This document shows positions 1 through 8,593 of a stretch of DNA of 36,752 nucleotides, one piece after another. Position 1 is the first letter of the stretch. Every line of letters starts with the position of its first letter. Source of the DNA: CAZGYE01 sp964530165. Lineage in GTDB: Bacteria > Planctomycetota > Planctomycetia > Planctomycetales > Planctomycetaceae. Location of the stretch: positions 1 through 36,752 of the forward strand of contig CAZGYE010000018.1 of assembly GCA_964530165.1 (NCBI GenBank), in the 5' to 3' direction. The notes beneath the pieces are model-generated. The model saw nothing but the letters and a program-made list of their open reading frames with translations. It had not been told where the DNA came from and did not search any database. The translations under genes and the position numbers were made by a program.

Positions 1-65
1 GGTCCGCCATCGAAACCTTCTGCAGCTTTGCTGAATTACCGCGTCCTTTCTAAGGAGAAACTATC

Positions 66-2966
66 ATGTTCTTGCGAACCGCGACTGTCGTTGCAGGGTG
101 CGGGTTGGCGGTTTTGGCCGTCACCATCTTCAGCAGCGCCGGAGCCATGGAGCTTCACGTGTCTCCTCACGGCAAAGACACGAATCCGGGAACGAAGCGA
201 CAGCCGCTGGCGACGTTCGAGCAGGCTCGCGATGTGCTGCGCACCAGGTCCAAGGACGAACCTGGAACGGTGATTGTGCATGCCGGGGTCTATCGGTTCA
301 GTGAGAGCCTCCTGTTGGGGACCGAGGATGCGGGCGCCAAACAGGCGCACGTGATTTGGAAGGCGGCCGATACAGAAGACGTACGGCTCACCGGTGGCTT
401 GCCGCTCACCGGGTTCCAGCCCGTGACGGACCCTGCTGTGGTCAAACGGATCAATCCAACCGCACGCAGCCACGTGCTGCAGGTGGATCTGAACGCTGCG
501 GGCGTCACCGACTTGGGACAAGTGGCTGGCAAGCGCCGTGCCGAACTCTTCTTCAACCAGCGTTCCCAACCCCTCTCTCGCTATCCCAATAACGGGTGGC
601 TGCGCATCGCCAGTGTTCCGCAGGAGGGCGAGTTGAAGTTCGCCGGCGACTTCCGCAATGGTGGGCCGGCGTATCTCGACGGTCAAATCGCTGGGAAGCA
701 CTACGGGCGGTTCACCTACAGCGGCGATCGTCCCAAGGGATGGAAGCCCAGCCGGGATCTGTGGGTCCACGGTTACTGGGTGTACGACTGGAGCGATCAA
801 TACCACCGGGTCAAGAAACTGGACACCACGAAGAAGGAAGTCTGGCCCGAGCCACCCTACCACTTCTACGGCTATCAGAAGAACGCGCGTTACTACTTTC
901 TGAACGTGCTCGAGGAAATCGACACGCCCGGCGAATGGTATCTGGATCGCAAAAACGGGCTGTTGTACTTCTGGCCGCCGTCAGCAGTCGCAAGGGCTCA
1001 GATCAGCTTTCCGCTTCTCGGCGAGCCGATGGTCCTCATGAAAAATGCACCGTTTGTGGAGTGGCGAGGTTTCGTGTTCGAGGCTTCTCGCGGCGGTGGC
1101 GTCTGGATCACCGGCGGTCACCATGACGTAATCGCCGGTTGCACATTCCGCAATCTCGGTGACACGGCCATTGAATGCAAGCAGGGCACGGATCATAAAA
1201 TCCAGAGTTGCGATCTGTTCGAACTAGGGGCCGGCGGCATCGTGATCGATGCCGGAGATCGCAAAACACTCTCGGCCGGCAACTGCGTGGTCGAGAACTG
1301 CCACATCCACGACATTGGCCGGGTCAGACCGGCGTATCACCCTGCGATCAGGCTGGACGGCGTGGGCAACCGCGTCTCGCACTGCGACATCCACGACACG
1401 CCGCATCAGGGGCTAGGATACGAGGGCAATGACCACGTGATCGAGTATTGCGAGTTCTCTCGAACAGGCTACGATACCGGGGACATTGGCGCGATCTCGA
1501 CTGCCTTTGACTGGACCTACCGCGGCAATGTCATCCGCTACTGTTATTTCCATGACATTCATTCTCCACCGAGAACCCATGTTGGTTCGATGACCGTCTA
1601 CCTCGACCTGCCCGTCGGGGGTTTGCACCTATACGGGAACGTGTTCCATGACATGCAGCGGGCGTTCTTCACCAACAGTGGCCGGGATATCACAATCGAA
1701 AACAATCTCTTCGTGGACTGTCATCCGTCTGTGCAGTTCAACACATGGATGCGTGAAAGCCAGTTCAAATTGGGTGGGTCGTGGCGCATGGTCGAGCGTC
1801 TGGCAGACGTCAAGTACGACCAGCCGCCTTACAGCACACGCTACCCCGAACTGCTGAAACTCTTCAAAGATGGGGACGTGCGCGTTCCGCGCGGCAACAT
1901 CATTCGCAGCAACATCAGTTTCGGTGGGCAGTTTCTGGAGCTGCAGCCTTTGATCAGTTTGAACGACACCAAGGTGCAGAACAATCTGATCGGCGACTCG
2001 ATCGTCTTCAAAGGCTCGTTCACCGGCAGTGGAAAGGGAAGCTCCTACAACAGCAACGACCCGGCGATTGCCGCGGAACTTGGCAAGTACGGCAATGTCG
2101 TCACTCAGAACCAGGCACTTGTCAAGGACGCGGAGGCAGAGGATTTCACCGTGCCGGCCGATTCTCCCGCGTGGAAACTTGGATTCAAGCCGCTTCCATT
2201 CGATCAGATGGGCCTGATCAAGGACGAATACCGCAAGTCCCTGCCGGTTCACGCACCGGTCATCCGCCCGCGCGGCCAGCGATTCCTGGGTACGATCAAT
2301 GTTCATCTCAAGCCGTCCCGCCGCGGTCCAAAGGCGGTCGTCCGCTACACGCTGGACGGTTCGGAGCCAACACCGCAGTCACCGGTCTACACGATGCCGC
2401 TGAAGCTGAGCGCGCCGGGCGAGGTGACGGTCAAAGCGGCTGCCTTTGGCCCCGCCGGTCGATCCTCCGTGATCACTGCCGGCTATGAGGGGCGCCCGCT
2501 CGGGTCGCAAGGCGGAGTCTACTTGAGCGAGCTTTTGGCAACAGATGTGTTCTGCCATGCCGGTCTCAAGCTGGATGGTGACTACCGCGGCGAGTCGATT
2601 GAGTTGGACGGCAAGCGATACCGACGCGGCGTCATGCTGCACCCGGAGGTGACGCAGCAGGGCGGGCGAGGCAGGGCAACCTACCGACTCGACGCAGGAC
2701 TCCGACCGGCGACGAAGCTGACAGCAGTGATCGGCGTGGAAGACGAGGCCAGGGAGCACAAGATTGGGTCGGTTGTCTTCATCGTCGAGGTACAACGCAA
2801 CGGCCAATGGAAACAGGCCTTCAAGAGCCAAGTCATCCACTCCGGCGAAGCCCGGCCCATCGAAGTCGACATCCACGATGCAGATCAGGTTCGTCTGATC
2901 ACAACGGATGGTGGAGATAATATCTACGGGGACCTCGCCACGTGGGCAGACGCCAAGCTGCAGTAG
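66..2966 (+). CDS. secreted right-handed beta-helix protein with C-terminal NPCBM domain
   Basis: The 966-residue protein starts with a signal peptide (hydrophobic residues about 8-27, cleavage after AGA). It then has the typical opening of pectate-lyase-like helices (LHVSPHGKDTNPGT). Residues about 315-560 carry repeated short N/C/H-rich rungs such as NCVVENCHIHD and NVIRYCYFHD, the signature of a right-handed parallel beta-helix. Residues about 740-808 resemble the chitobiase/hexosaminidase C-terminal sandwich (YTLDGSEPTPQSPVY). Residues about 818-966 look like an NPCBM carbohydrate-binding domain. An AAGGAG ribosome site lies 8 bases before the ATG. It is the first complete gene of a run of four glycan-active genes; the start of the operon may lie before the window. 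The likely role is binding or cleaving a polysaccharide outside the cytoplasm. The catalytic class (lyase, hydrolase or epimerase) cannot be read from sequence alone. Confidence 0.9.
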   Translation: MFLRTATVVAGCGLAVLAVTIFSSAGAMELHVSPHGKDTNPGTKRQPLATFEQARDVLRTRSKDEPGTVIVHAGVYRFSESLLLGTEDAGAKQAHVIWKAADTEDVRLTGGLPLTGFQPVTDPAVVKRINPTARSHVLQVDLNAAGVTDLGQVAGKRRAELFFNQRSQPLSRYPNNGWLRIASVPQEGELKFAGDFRNGGPAYLDGQIAGKHYGRFTYSGDRPKGWKPSRDLWVHGYWVYDWSDQYHRVKKLDTTKKEVWPEPPYHFYGYQKNARYYFLNVLEEIDTPGEWYLDRKNGLLYFWPPSAVARAQISFPLLGEPMVLMKNAPFVEWRGFVFEASRGGGVWITGGHHDVIAGCTFRNLGDTAIECKQGTDHKIQSCDLFELGAGGIVIDAGDRKTLSAGNCVVENCHIHDIGRVRPAYHPAIRLDGVGNRVSHCDIHDTPHQGLGYEGNDHVIEYCEFSRTGYDTGDIGAISTAFDWTYRGNVIRYCYFHDIHSPPRTHVGSMTVYLDLPVGGLHLYGNVFHDMQRAFFTNSGRDITIENNLFVDCHPSVQFNTWMRESQFKLGGSWRMVERLADVKYDQPPYSTRYPELLKLFKDGDVRVPRGNIIRSNISFGGQFLELQPLISLNDTKVQNNLIGDSIVFKGSFTGSGKGSSYNSNDPAIAAELGKYGNVVTQNQALVKDAEAEDFTVPADSPAWKLGFKPLPFDQMGLIKDEYRKSLPVHAPVIRPRGQRFLGTINVHLKPSRRGPKAVVRYTLDGSEPTPQSPVYTMPLKLSAPGEVTVKAAAFGPAGRSSVITAGYEGRPLGSQGGVYLSELLATDVFCHAGLKLDGDYRGESIELDGKRYRRGVMLHPEVTQQGGRGRATYRLDAGLRPATKLTAVIGVEDEAREHKIGSVVFIVEVQRNGQWKQAFKSQVIHSGEARPIEVDIHDADQVRLITTDGGDNIYGDLATWADAKLQ

Positions 2967-3088
2967 GTCAGAAACGGCGAGCCGGGATTCGTTTCAGGCT
3001 CAACCCGAATGAGAAATATCGGTCAAGAAGAAGAGGACCGTTGTGCGGTAACGATTTCCATGTACAAACTCGAGGAAGCAAGGTCGTG

Positions 3089-5425
3089 ATGAAGTATCGA
3101 TGGTTGCTGGGCATTCTGGCGTTTGTCACTGTTCTCCCGCCCGTTTCAACGGCCGCGGATGGCAACGGACCACGGGACTTCTCGCAAACGGTGCGGAAAC
3201 AGATCGAACGGGCCGACATCGATTGGCTACGCGATGCCACGCAGAAACAGCTTCGCGGGTGTCGTGTTCAGGGGAAGGACGGTGTGTGGTTACACACGCC
3301 CGATGGCGTCGGGAACTATCGCGCGTTGTGGACGCGCGACTTCACTTACATGGTCGAGTACGCTGGCGACTTGCTCGAACCGAAGGAAATCAAAGCGTCG
3401 ATTCTGTATTTACTCACCGGTCAGCGGGACGATGGATGCATGCCCGACCGCGTCAATGTGGCCGGTAAAGGCGTCTTCAGTCCAGGCCCCGAACAAAAGC
3501 CGATGGCCGATCATGCGCTGGACAACGGCGCGTTCATGGCCGAACTGGTGTGCGCGTATGTCGATTTGACCGGCGATCTCGACTTGCCGCGGCAAGTCGA
3601 GCCGGCAATTCGCAAAGGGCTGGACTACACGCACCGGGCTGCCAACGGTCTGATCGACAATCCGCCCGCCACACCGCAGTGTCCCTACGGTTTTACCGAC
3701 ACGGTCGCCAAGACAGGCCATCTGCTGTTCTGCTCGGTGCTGTACTACGACGCCTGTGTGCGAATGGAGCGACTTTGCCGGCAGGCACAATGCGGCGATC
3801 CGGCAGAGTACCGGTGCCGGGCAGAGTTGATTTGTAAAAACCTCGGCCTGCTGTGGAACGAGGATGCGGGTATGTTCTGGGCGGCGGATCGCGATTGCAA
3901 ACAGATCGACATTTGGGGCAGCGCACTGGCAGCACACCTCGGCCTGACAACGGAGACACAATCCGGTCGCATCGCGGACTACCTCGTGAAACACTATGAC
4001 GAGATTGTTCAGCGCGGTCAGGTTCGACATCTGCCGGCGGGAGAAACCTGGCAGCGGTTCTTCCGCAAACCGGGCGTGAAACCGGGCACGTACCAAAACG
4101 GTGCGTTCTGGGCCACGCCCGTTGCCTGGGTCGCGCCGACGATCGCACGACGCAATCCAGACCTGGCAGTGAAGATGGTGCGAGACGTGATCGCCGATTT
4201 CCGCGCGCGCGGAATCACCGAGTGCGTCAATGGTCACTATCACAACGTGTCGGAGTATGTCGTCAGTGCGACCAACGTGTACGGCCTGGTGAAAGAGCCG
4301 GCGGCGGGAAATGGTCAGTCCATCCAGCATTTCACGGTCACGAGAAATGACAAGTTTCACGAAAGCTGGCCCGATCTGGCCTTGGCGGCCAACGGCGACT
4401 TCGTGTTGACTTATCAGGAATCGGAGAGTCACGGCGGCGGAGGGGTTTCGACAATCGTCACGCGCGTCAGTCAAGACCGGGGCCGAACCTGGGGCAAACG
4501 CACCGTCGTGGCCCAACTGACCCATCGTCAGCGTGACGGCTGGCTGAATTCTTCGCGCATTGTTCGTCTGCAAGATCAATCGTTGTTGATGACCGTGGAT
4601 TGGGTTCCGCAGAATCCGCCGCCGAACTCGCCTCACGTGTGGGGGGACATCCGCGCGGTAATCTGGTTATACAGCAGCCGCGACAACGGGCGCAGCTGGG
4701 TCGGGCCTGAGAAGACGTCGATACGCGGCGGAATTGTCCCCGGTATCACTCAGTTGCGTGACGGCACGCTGCTTATCGGCACGACGCGTTTTGAACCAGA
4801 CAACCACTATCGACAGATCCAGCTTGTGCATCGGTCGACTGACAACGGCAAGACCTGGAAGGGACCGATGATTGTCGGCAAACACCCCAAGCGACAACCG
4901 AACGAGGGGGACTTTGTGGAACTGGCGACCGGCGAGGTCGTCTGCTACATGCGCGACGACGAACCGGGCGTAAAAAACGGGCTGAGATCGATCTCACGCG
5001 ACGGCGGCCAAACCTGGAGTCCGCTCTACCGCAGCGGGCCATGGAACTATAGCGGCCACCCCAAGGTCGGACTCTTGAGTACCGGGGAAATCTTCCTGAC
5101 TTCCCGCGTCGGCGCTCCTCTCGCCCTGCCCGACAATCAACAGCCCGGCCACTACCTCGGTGCTTACATGGAATCGCAGGCGGCAGCCCTCCAACCGACG
5201 CCACTGAAAGGGCCGGTCCCGAAAGAAGCCCGGTGGGTGTTAATCGACAACGACACGAATCGAAAACGTCCCGACTGGGGCTATTCCAGTTGGCTCGAGT
5301 TGCCTGACGGTTCGATTTACGTTGTGCAGTACATTACCACCGCCGACGCCCCCGCAACGAAACCCTTCATCCGCGGCTATCGGGTTCCGCGAAGTGTCCT
5401 GCAAAAGGGTTCCCCAAAACCCTAA
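3089..5425 (+). CDS. secreted six-hairpin glycosidase / sialidase fusion protein
   Basis: The 778-residue protein has a signal peptide (residues 1-22, ending VSTA). Residues about 30-405 have the look of an (alpha/alpha)6 six-hairpin glycosidase, with the strong motif RALWTRDFTYMVEYAGD and repeated helical pairs. From about residue 410 a second module starts abruptly with HFTVTRNDKFHESWPD. It contains four Asp-box repeats (SQDRGRTW, SRDNGRSW, STDNGKTW, SRDGGQTW), which marks a six-bladed sialidase/BNR propeller. The second module is a clear paralogue of the whole next gene. An upstream in-frame ATG at 2942 overlaps the previous gene; I prefer 3089 because GAGGAAG lies 10 bases before it and the signal peptide then begins correctly. 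The gene sits 122 bases after the beta-helix gene and 20 before the second sialidase. The substrates of both modules are unknown, and a true sialic-acid specificity is not proven. Confidence 0.88.
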   Translation: MKYRWLLGILAFVTVLPPVSTAADGNGPRDFSQTVRKQIERADIDWLRDATQKQLRGCRVQGKDGVWLHTPDGVGNYRALWTRDFTYMVEYAGDLLEPKEIKASILYLLTGQRDDGCMPDRVNVAGKGVFSPGPEQKPMADHALDNGAFMAELVCAYVDLTGDLDLPRQVEPAIRKGLDYTHRAANGLIDNPPATPQCPYGFTDTVAKTGHLLFCSVLYYDACVRMERLCRQAQCGDPAEYRCRAELICKNLGLLWNEDAGMFWAADRDCKQIDIWGSALAAHLGLTTETQSGRIADYLVKHYDEIVQRGQVRHLPAGETWQRFFRKPGVKPGTYQNGAFWATPVAWVAPTIARRNPDLAVKMVRDVIADFRARGITECVNGHYHNVSEYVVSATNVYGLVKEPAAGNGQSIQHFTVTRNDKFHESWPDLALAANGDFVLTYQESESHGGGGVSTIVTRVSQDRGRTWGKRTVVAQLTHRQRDGWLNSSRIVRLQDQSLLMTVDWVPQNPPPNSPHVWGDIRAVIWLYSSRDNGRSWVGPEKTSIRGGIVPGITQLRDGTLLIGTTRFEPDNHYRQIQLVHRSTDNGKTWKGPMIVGKHPKRQPNEGDFVELATGEVVCYMRDDEPGVKNGLRSISRDGGQTWSPLYRSGPWNYSGHPKVGLLSTGEIFLTSRVGAPLALPDNQQPGHYLGAYMESQAAALQPTPLKGPVPKEARWVLIDNDTNRKRPDWGYSSWLELPDGSIYVVQYITTADAPATKPFIRGYRVPRSVLQKGSPKP

Positions 5426-5445
5426 CGTTTAACAAGGAAACGGTT

Positions 5446-6681
5446 ATGACATCCACGTGTTCATTTTTCGCATCCCCGTTTGATGTGTCCCATTGGTTGC
5501 TGCTTGGCCTTTTGGTCTGCGCTTTCCCATCAGTTTCAGCCGCTGCCGAGGGTGACATTCAGCAATTCACAGTCTCCCGTGACGACACCCATCATCAGGG
5601 CTGGCCGTCGGTCTGTATTGCTTCCAACGGCAATCTGGTCTGCAGCTATGCCGAGGCAGACGTTCACGGCGGCGGAGCACTCCCCAGGGTGATGGTGTGT
5701 ATCAGCAAAGACCAGGGCCGGACGTGGGGCAAACCGATCGTCATTGACACACTCGCCAGCCCGACCGGCCGCAATTTTCTGATGTGCCGATGGATCTTAC
5801 ATCTCAAAGACGGCTCACTGCTGTTAGCTGCCGACTTTAACGGCACGAGCCCCCTGGCTCCGCCGGGAGCGCTACACGAGTTTGCCGATGATCCGGTCAA
5901 CACGGGTGATGCAGGAGCCTGGCTGTATCGCAGTCGCGACAACGGTCGCAGCTGGACCGGACCGCAGAAAACATTTTGCCTGACAGAGAGCCTCACGATG
6001 GAGCAGCTCAGCAACGGCACGATCATTCTGGGTGGCTCACAGTATCACACCAAGCGCGCCAACTATTACACAAAAAAGATGGGTTACGACTATCAGGTCC
6101 TGTATTACTCCAAAGACAATGCCAAAACCTGGTACGGTCCGGTGACCGTACTCGACAACCCAAAATACAGCGGTGCTGAGGGAGATCTTGTCGAGATGCC
6201 CGGCGGCAAACTGGTCATGTATCTTCGTAATACAGCAGTCGGCGTCGGATCGTTCAAGATGATCTCTGCCGACAACGGTCTGACCTGGCAGGGACCGTAT
6301 GCCGCCGGTAAGTATGCTTCTAACGGCAGGATTTGCGCAGGCCTGCTCAGTAACGGCGATGTCTTGGTGCTGCACCGTATAGACGGCCCGGCAAAGAATG
6401 GTGAAGCGCTCGGTTTCTTTGTTGAATCGCCCAAAGCCGCCCTGTCGAGGATTCCGTATGATCCCAAAACGTATCAACCCACAGCGAAAAGCTGGGGCAT
6501 CATCGATATCGACAGCAATAAGAAACGCCCCGACACCGGATATAGTGGCTGGGTTGAGCTGCCTGGCGGCGACATCTACGCCGTCCAGTACATCACCGCC
6601 GACGCGCCCGCCGGTAAACCCTTCATCCGCGGCTATCGGATTCCGCGAAGTTTCCTGACAAAGGGTTCCCAGAACCACTGA
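5446..6681 (+). CDS. secreted sialidase/neuraminidase family protein
   Basis: The 411-residue protein has an N-terminal hydrophobic export signal (WLLLGLLVCAFPSVSAAAE). It is a complete six-bladed BNR propeller with four Asp boxes (SKDQGRTW, SRDNGRSW, SKDNAKTW, SADNGLTW) near residues 87, 163, 222 and 275. The third box has Ala in place of the usual Gly. The family cleaves or binds terminal sialic acid or similar sugars. I do not see the classical N-terminal RIP motif, so substrate specificity is open. The protein is paralogous along its length to the C-terminal module of the preceding gene. The last 56 or so bases of both genes are nearly identical even at DNA level. The gene starts 20 bases after the preceding stop and ends just before the next gene, so co-transcription is likely. 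Confidence 0.9.
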   Translation: MTSTCSFFASPFDVSHWLLLGLLVCAFPSVSAAAEGDIQQFTVSRDDTHHQGWPSVCIASNGNLVCSYAEADVHGGGALPRVMVCISKDQGRTWGKPIVIDTLASPTGRNFLMCRWILHLKDGSLLLAADFNGTSPLAPPGALHEFADDPVNTGDAGAWLYRSRDNGRSWTGPQKTFCLTESLTMEQLSNGTIILGGSQYHTKRANYYTKKMGYDYQVLYYSKDNAKTWYGPVTVLDNPKYSGAEGDLVEMPGGKLVMYLRNTAVGVGSFKMISADNGLTWQGPYAAGKYASNGRICAGLLSNGDVLVLHRIDGPAKNGEALGFFVESPKAALSRIPYDPKTYQPTAKSWGIIDIDSNKKRPDTGYSGWVELPGGDIYAVQYITADAPAGKPFIRGYRIPRSFLTKGSQNH

Positions 6682-6700
6682 AATGGAAAGTGCGAAGATC

Positions 6701-8593
6701 ATGTCGCCGCCTCGATCTTACAGATGCTTGTTACTCTTGCTGTTGACACAGATCTCGTTGCAAGCTTCCGGCTCCAGTGCGGCCCTGCCGGACACACTGC
6801 GGCAACTAGCGAAGTCCAACCATGCGCAGGACAAGAAGACGCACGACCTCACACTGTTTCTCCTGATGCCGGATCCGAGCGCTGAAGTGAATGCGGCGGT
6901 CAAGTCGCTGGGACTGCCCATCCGCCGGCAGGAGGGCCGGGAAGGCACATTTGTCGCCGTCGTCGGAACTGGGGAAACGGGTGACTTGAAGTTGTTGAAC
7001 GGCCTCAAGCCAACCAGGTCGAATGAGGGATATCGTGTTGTGCATGGGCCGTTGGGCGAGCTATGGCTTGCGTCGCGGACCCAACATGGTCTGGCCAACG
7101 GGCTGTATGACGTCCGCCGCGCGCTGCTGGTTGCGCCCGATAAAATTCCATCGCCCGCCCGCCTGCTCCCGGAAGGAGACCACTCGCCGCATTTTGCGCA
7201 GCGAATCTTCTACCATTTTGTGACCACGTGGAATCTGCAACATCTCACGGTGGACACCTTCACCGCCGAACAGTGGAGAGTGCATCTGCAACGGATGCGC
7301 GCCCTGAACGCCAACCAGTTCTATTTCGACATCTGGGCCGATCAGTATTACCATCCGGACTACCCCGAAACGCACGCGAACAAGGTGCAGTACGATCGGC
7401 TCCGCGAGGCCTGCGATTATGCCCACAAAATCGGGTTGCGGACCGGCGTCGTCATTTTTCCGTGTCAGGTGCCGCCTTCCGTCTATCAGGCACATCCTCG
7501 GGCGCGAGCGGTCGAGGCGGCGAACTACCACGGCATCAACATGTGCCCTTCACGGGCGTGGGACCGCGTGGTCTCCTTCGATACGTTTCTGCTGCGCTAT
7601 TTTGGCTCGTCCGTGGACGATGTGATCGTCGAAATGCAAGATCCCGGCTCCTGTTTGTGTGGGCAGTGCTGCAAACAGTTCCCAGAACTCGTCAACCGGT
7701 TCATTCAGACGTACCGACACGTTCCGGGCGGTCCAGCCGACAGGAAGATCAATCTGTGCACGCTGCATTTCCGGGATTGGCTGGAAGAGCCGCATGGTGT
7801 CGCCGCATCCCGGATTGCCTTTCCGATCAAGGACTTGAGAAAGCGTGTCTTTGCAGCTCTGCCGAAGGGGACGACGCTGTCGGACATCGACAACCAAACG
7901 ATGGATCTGGGTCGCAGGCAGGGACTCAAGAGCTGCTACTTCTTTTTCGATCTGGACCCGGAATCGGGACTCGAAAGCGCCCAGGTTTTTCCGCGCGTCA
8001 AATTGCGTCGGATTGAATCGCAGATTCAGGAGAGCGTCAAACGAGGTCACGACGGCATACTCGACTACCGCATGATGCCCTTCGCGCAACACGTTGCCGA
8101 CTATGCCCTGTTTCGCAAATGTTGGGACCCGTCGATCGACCTGGATGTCGCCATGACGGAACTGGCGGCAGAGTGGAAGATCCCCGCCGACAAGCGTCCG
8201 ATGTTCGTCAAAGCGATGCGAGACCTCGACGATTGGTGGGAAAAGCGTGACATCAAATCACTCGATGCAGCGGACGTTGCGTTGCAGCTTTTGTGGGAAG
8301 ATGAGGACCGTTCCGAATACCTGACTGATCTGAAGGATCTGGTTGTCGTCTTGCGAGTCCTGGCGCACTATTGGCAGGAAAATAGAGAGAAAGTGACTCG
8401 GCCCGACTTCTTCCCACCACCGGAGCTGGTCCACCAAGTGCACCGTCTGATGATCAACTGCCGCATCTTTGAGGCCTACACCGTCTACCAGCACTGGGAA
8501 CTTCGCTCGAAGGAGATGATTGGCCAACGTCTGCGCTGGTGGCTGGGTGGTTTGCAGCCGGTCAATCCTCAAACCGCGCCACCGGGACTTTGA
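6701..8593 (+). CDS. secreted glycoside hydrolase-like TIM-barrel protein (GH20/alpha-glucuronidase-like)
   Basis: The 630-residue protein starts with a signal peptide (RCLLLLLLTQISLQASGSSAA). Residues about 45-145 resemble the small alpha/beta domain that precedes GH20, GH84 and alpha-glucuronidase barrels, with EGYRVVHGPLGELWLASR followed by GLANGLYDVRRAL. A TIM-barrel-like region follows (NANQFYFDIWADQYYHPDY, IGLRTGVVIFP, DDVIVEMQDPGSCLCGQC). The Glu in VIVEMQDPG is a candidate catalytic acid. A CxCxxCC cluster near residue 320 could bind metal or form disulphides. An ATG at 6683, one base after the previous stop, is also in frame; I chose 6701 because GGAAAG lies 10 bases upstream and the signal peptide is then of normal length. 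The 3' end overlaps the convergent cupredoxin gene by 32 bases. The substrate is unknown. Confidence 0.8.
   Translation: MSPPRSYRCLLLLLLTQISLQASGSSAALPDTLRQLAKSNHAQDKKTHDLTLFLLMPDPSAEVNAAVKSLGLPIRRQEGREGTFVAVVGTGETGDLKLLNGLKPTRSNEGYRVVHGPLGELWLASRTQHGLANGLYDVRRALLVAPDKIPSPARLLPEGDHSPHFAQRIFYHFVTTWNLQHLTVDTFTAEQWRVHLQRMRALNANQFYFDIWADQYYHPDYPETHANKVQYDRLREACDYAHKIGLRTGVVIFPCQVPPSVYQAHPRARAVEAANYHGINMCPSRAWDRVVSFDTFLLRYFGSSVDDVIVEMQDPGSCLCGQCCKQFPELVNRFIQTYRHVPGGPADRKINLCTLHFRDWLEEPHGVAASRIAFPIKDLRKRVFAALPKGTTLSDIDNQTMDLGRRQGLKSCYFFFDLDPESGLESAQVFPRVKLRRIESQIQESVKRGHDGILDYRMMPFAQHVADYALFRKCWDPSIDLDVAMTELAAEWKIPADKRPMFVKAMRDLDDWWEKRDIKSLDAADVALQLLWEDEDRSEYLTDLKDLVVVLRVLAHYWQENREKVTRPDFFPPPELVHQVHRLMINCRIFEAYTVYQHWELRSKEMIGQRLRWWLGGLQPVNPQTAPPGL

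Noticed and set aside
36..863. 275-codon open frame on the minus strand within the beta-helix gene
   Set aside because: It is antisense to a clearly coding frame with signal peptide and domains, and its translation shows no family resemblance.
3410..4636. 408-codon open frame on the minus strand
   Set aside because: It lies wholly antisense to the glycosidase-sialidase gene; high GC produces long shadow frames.
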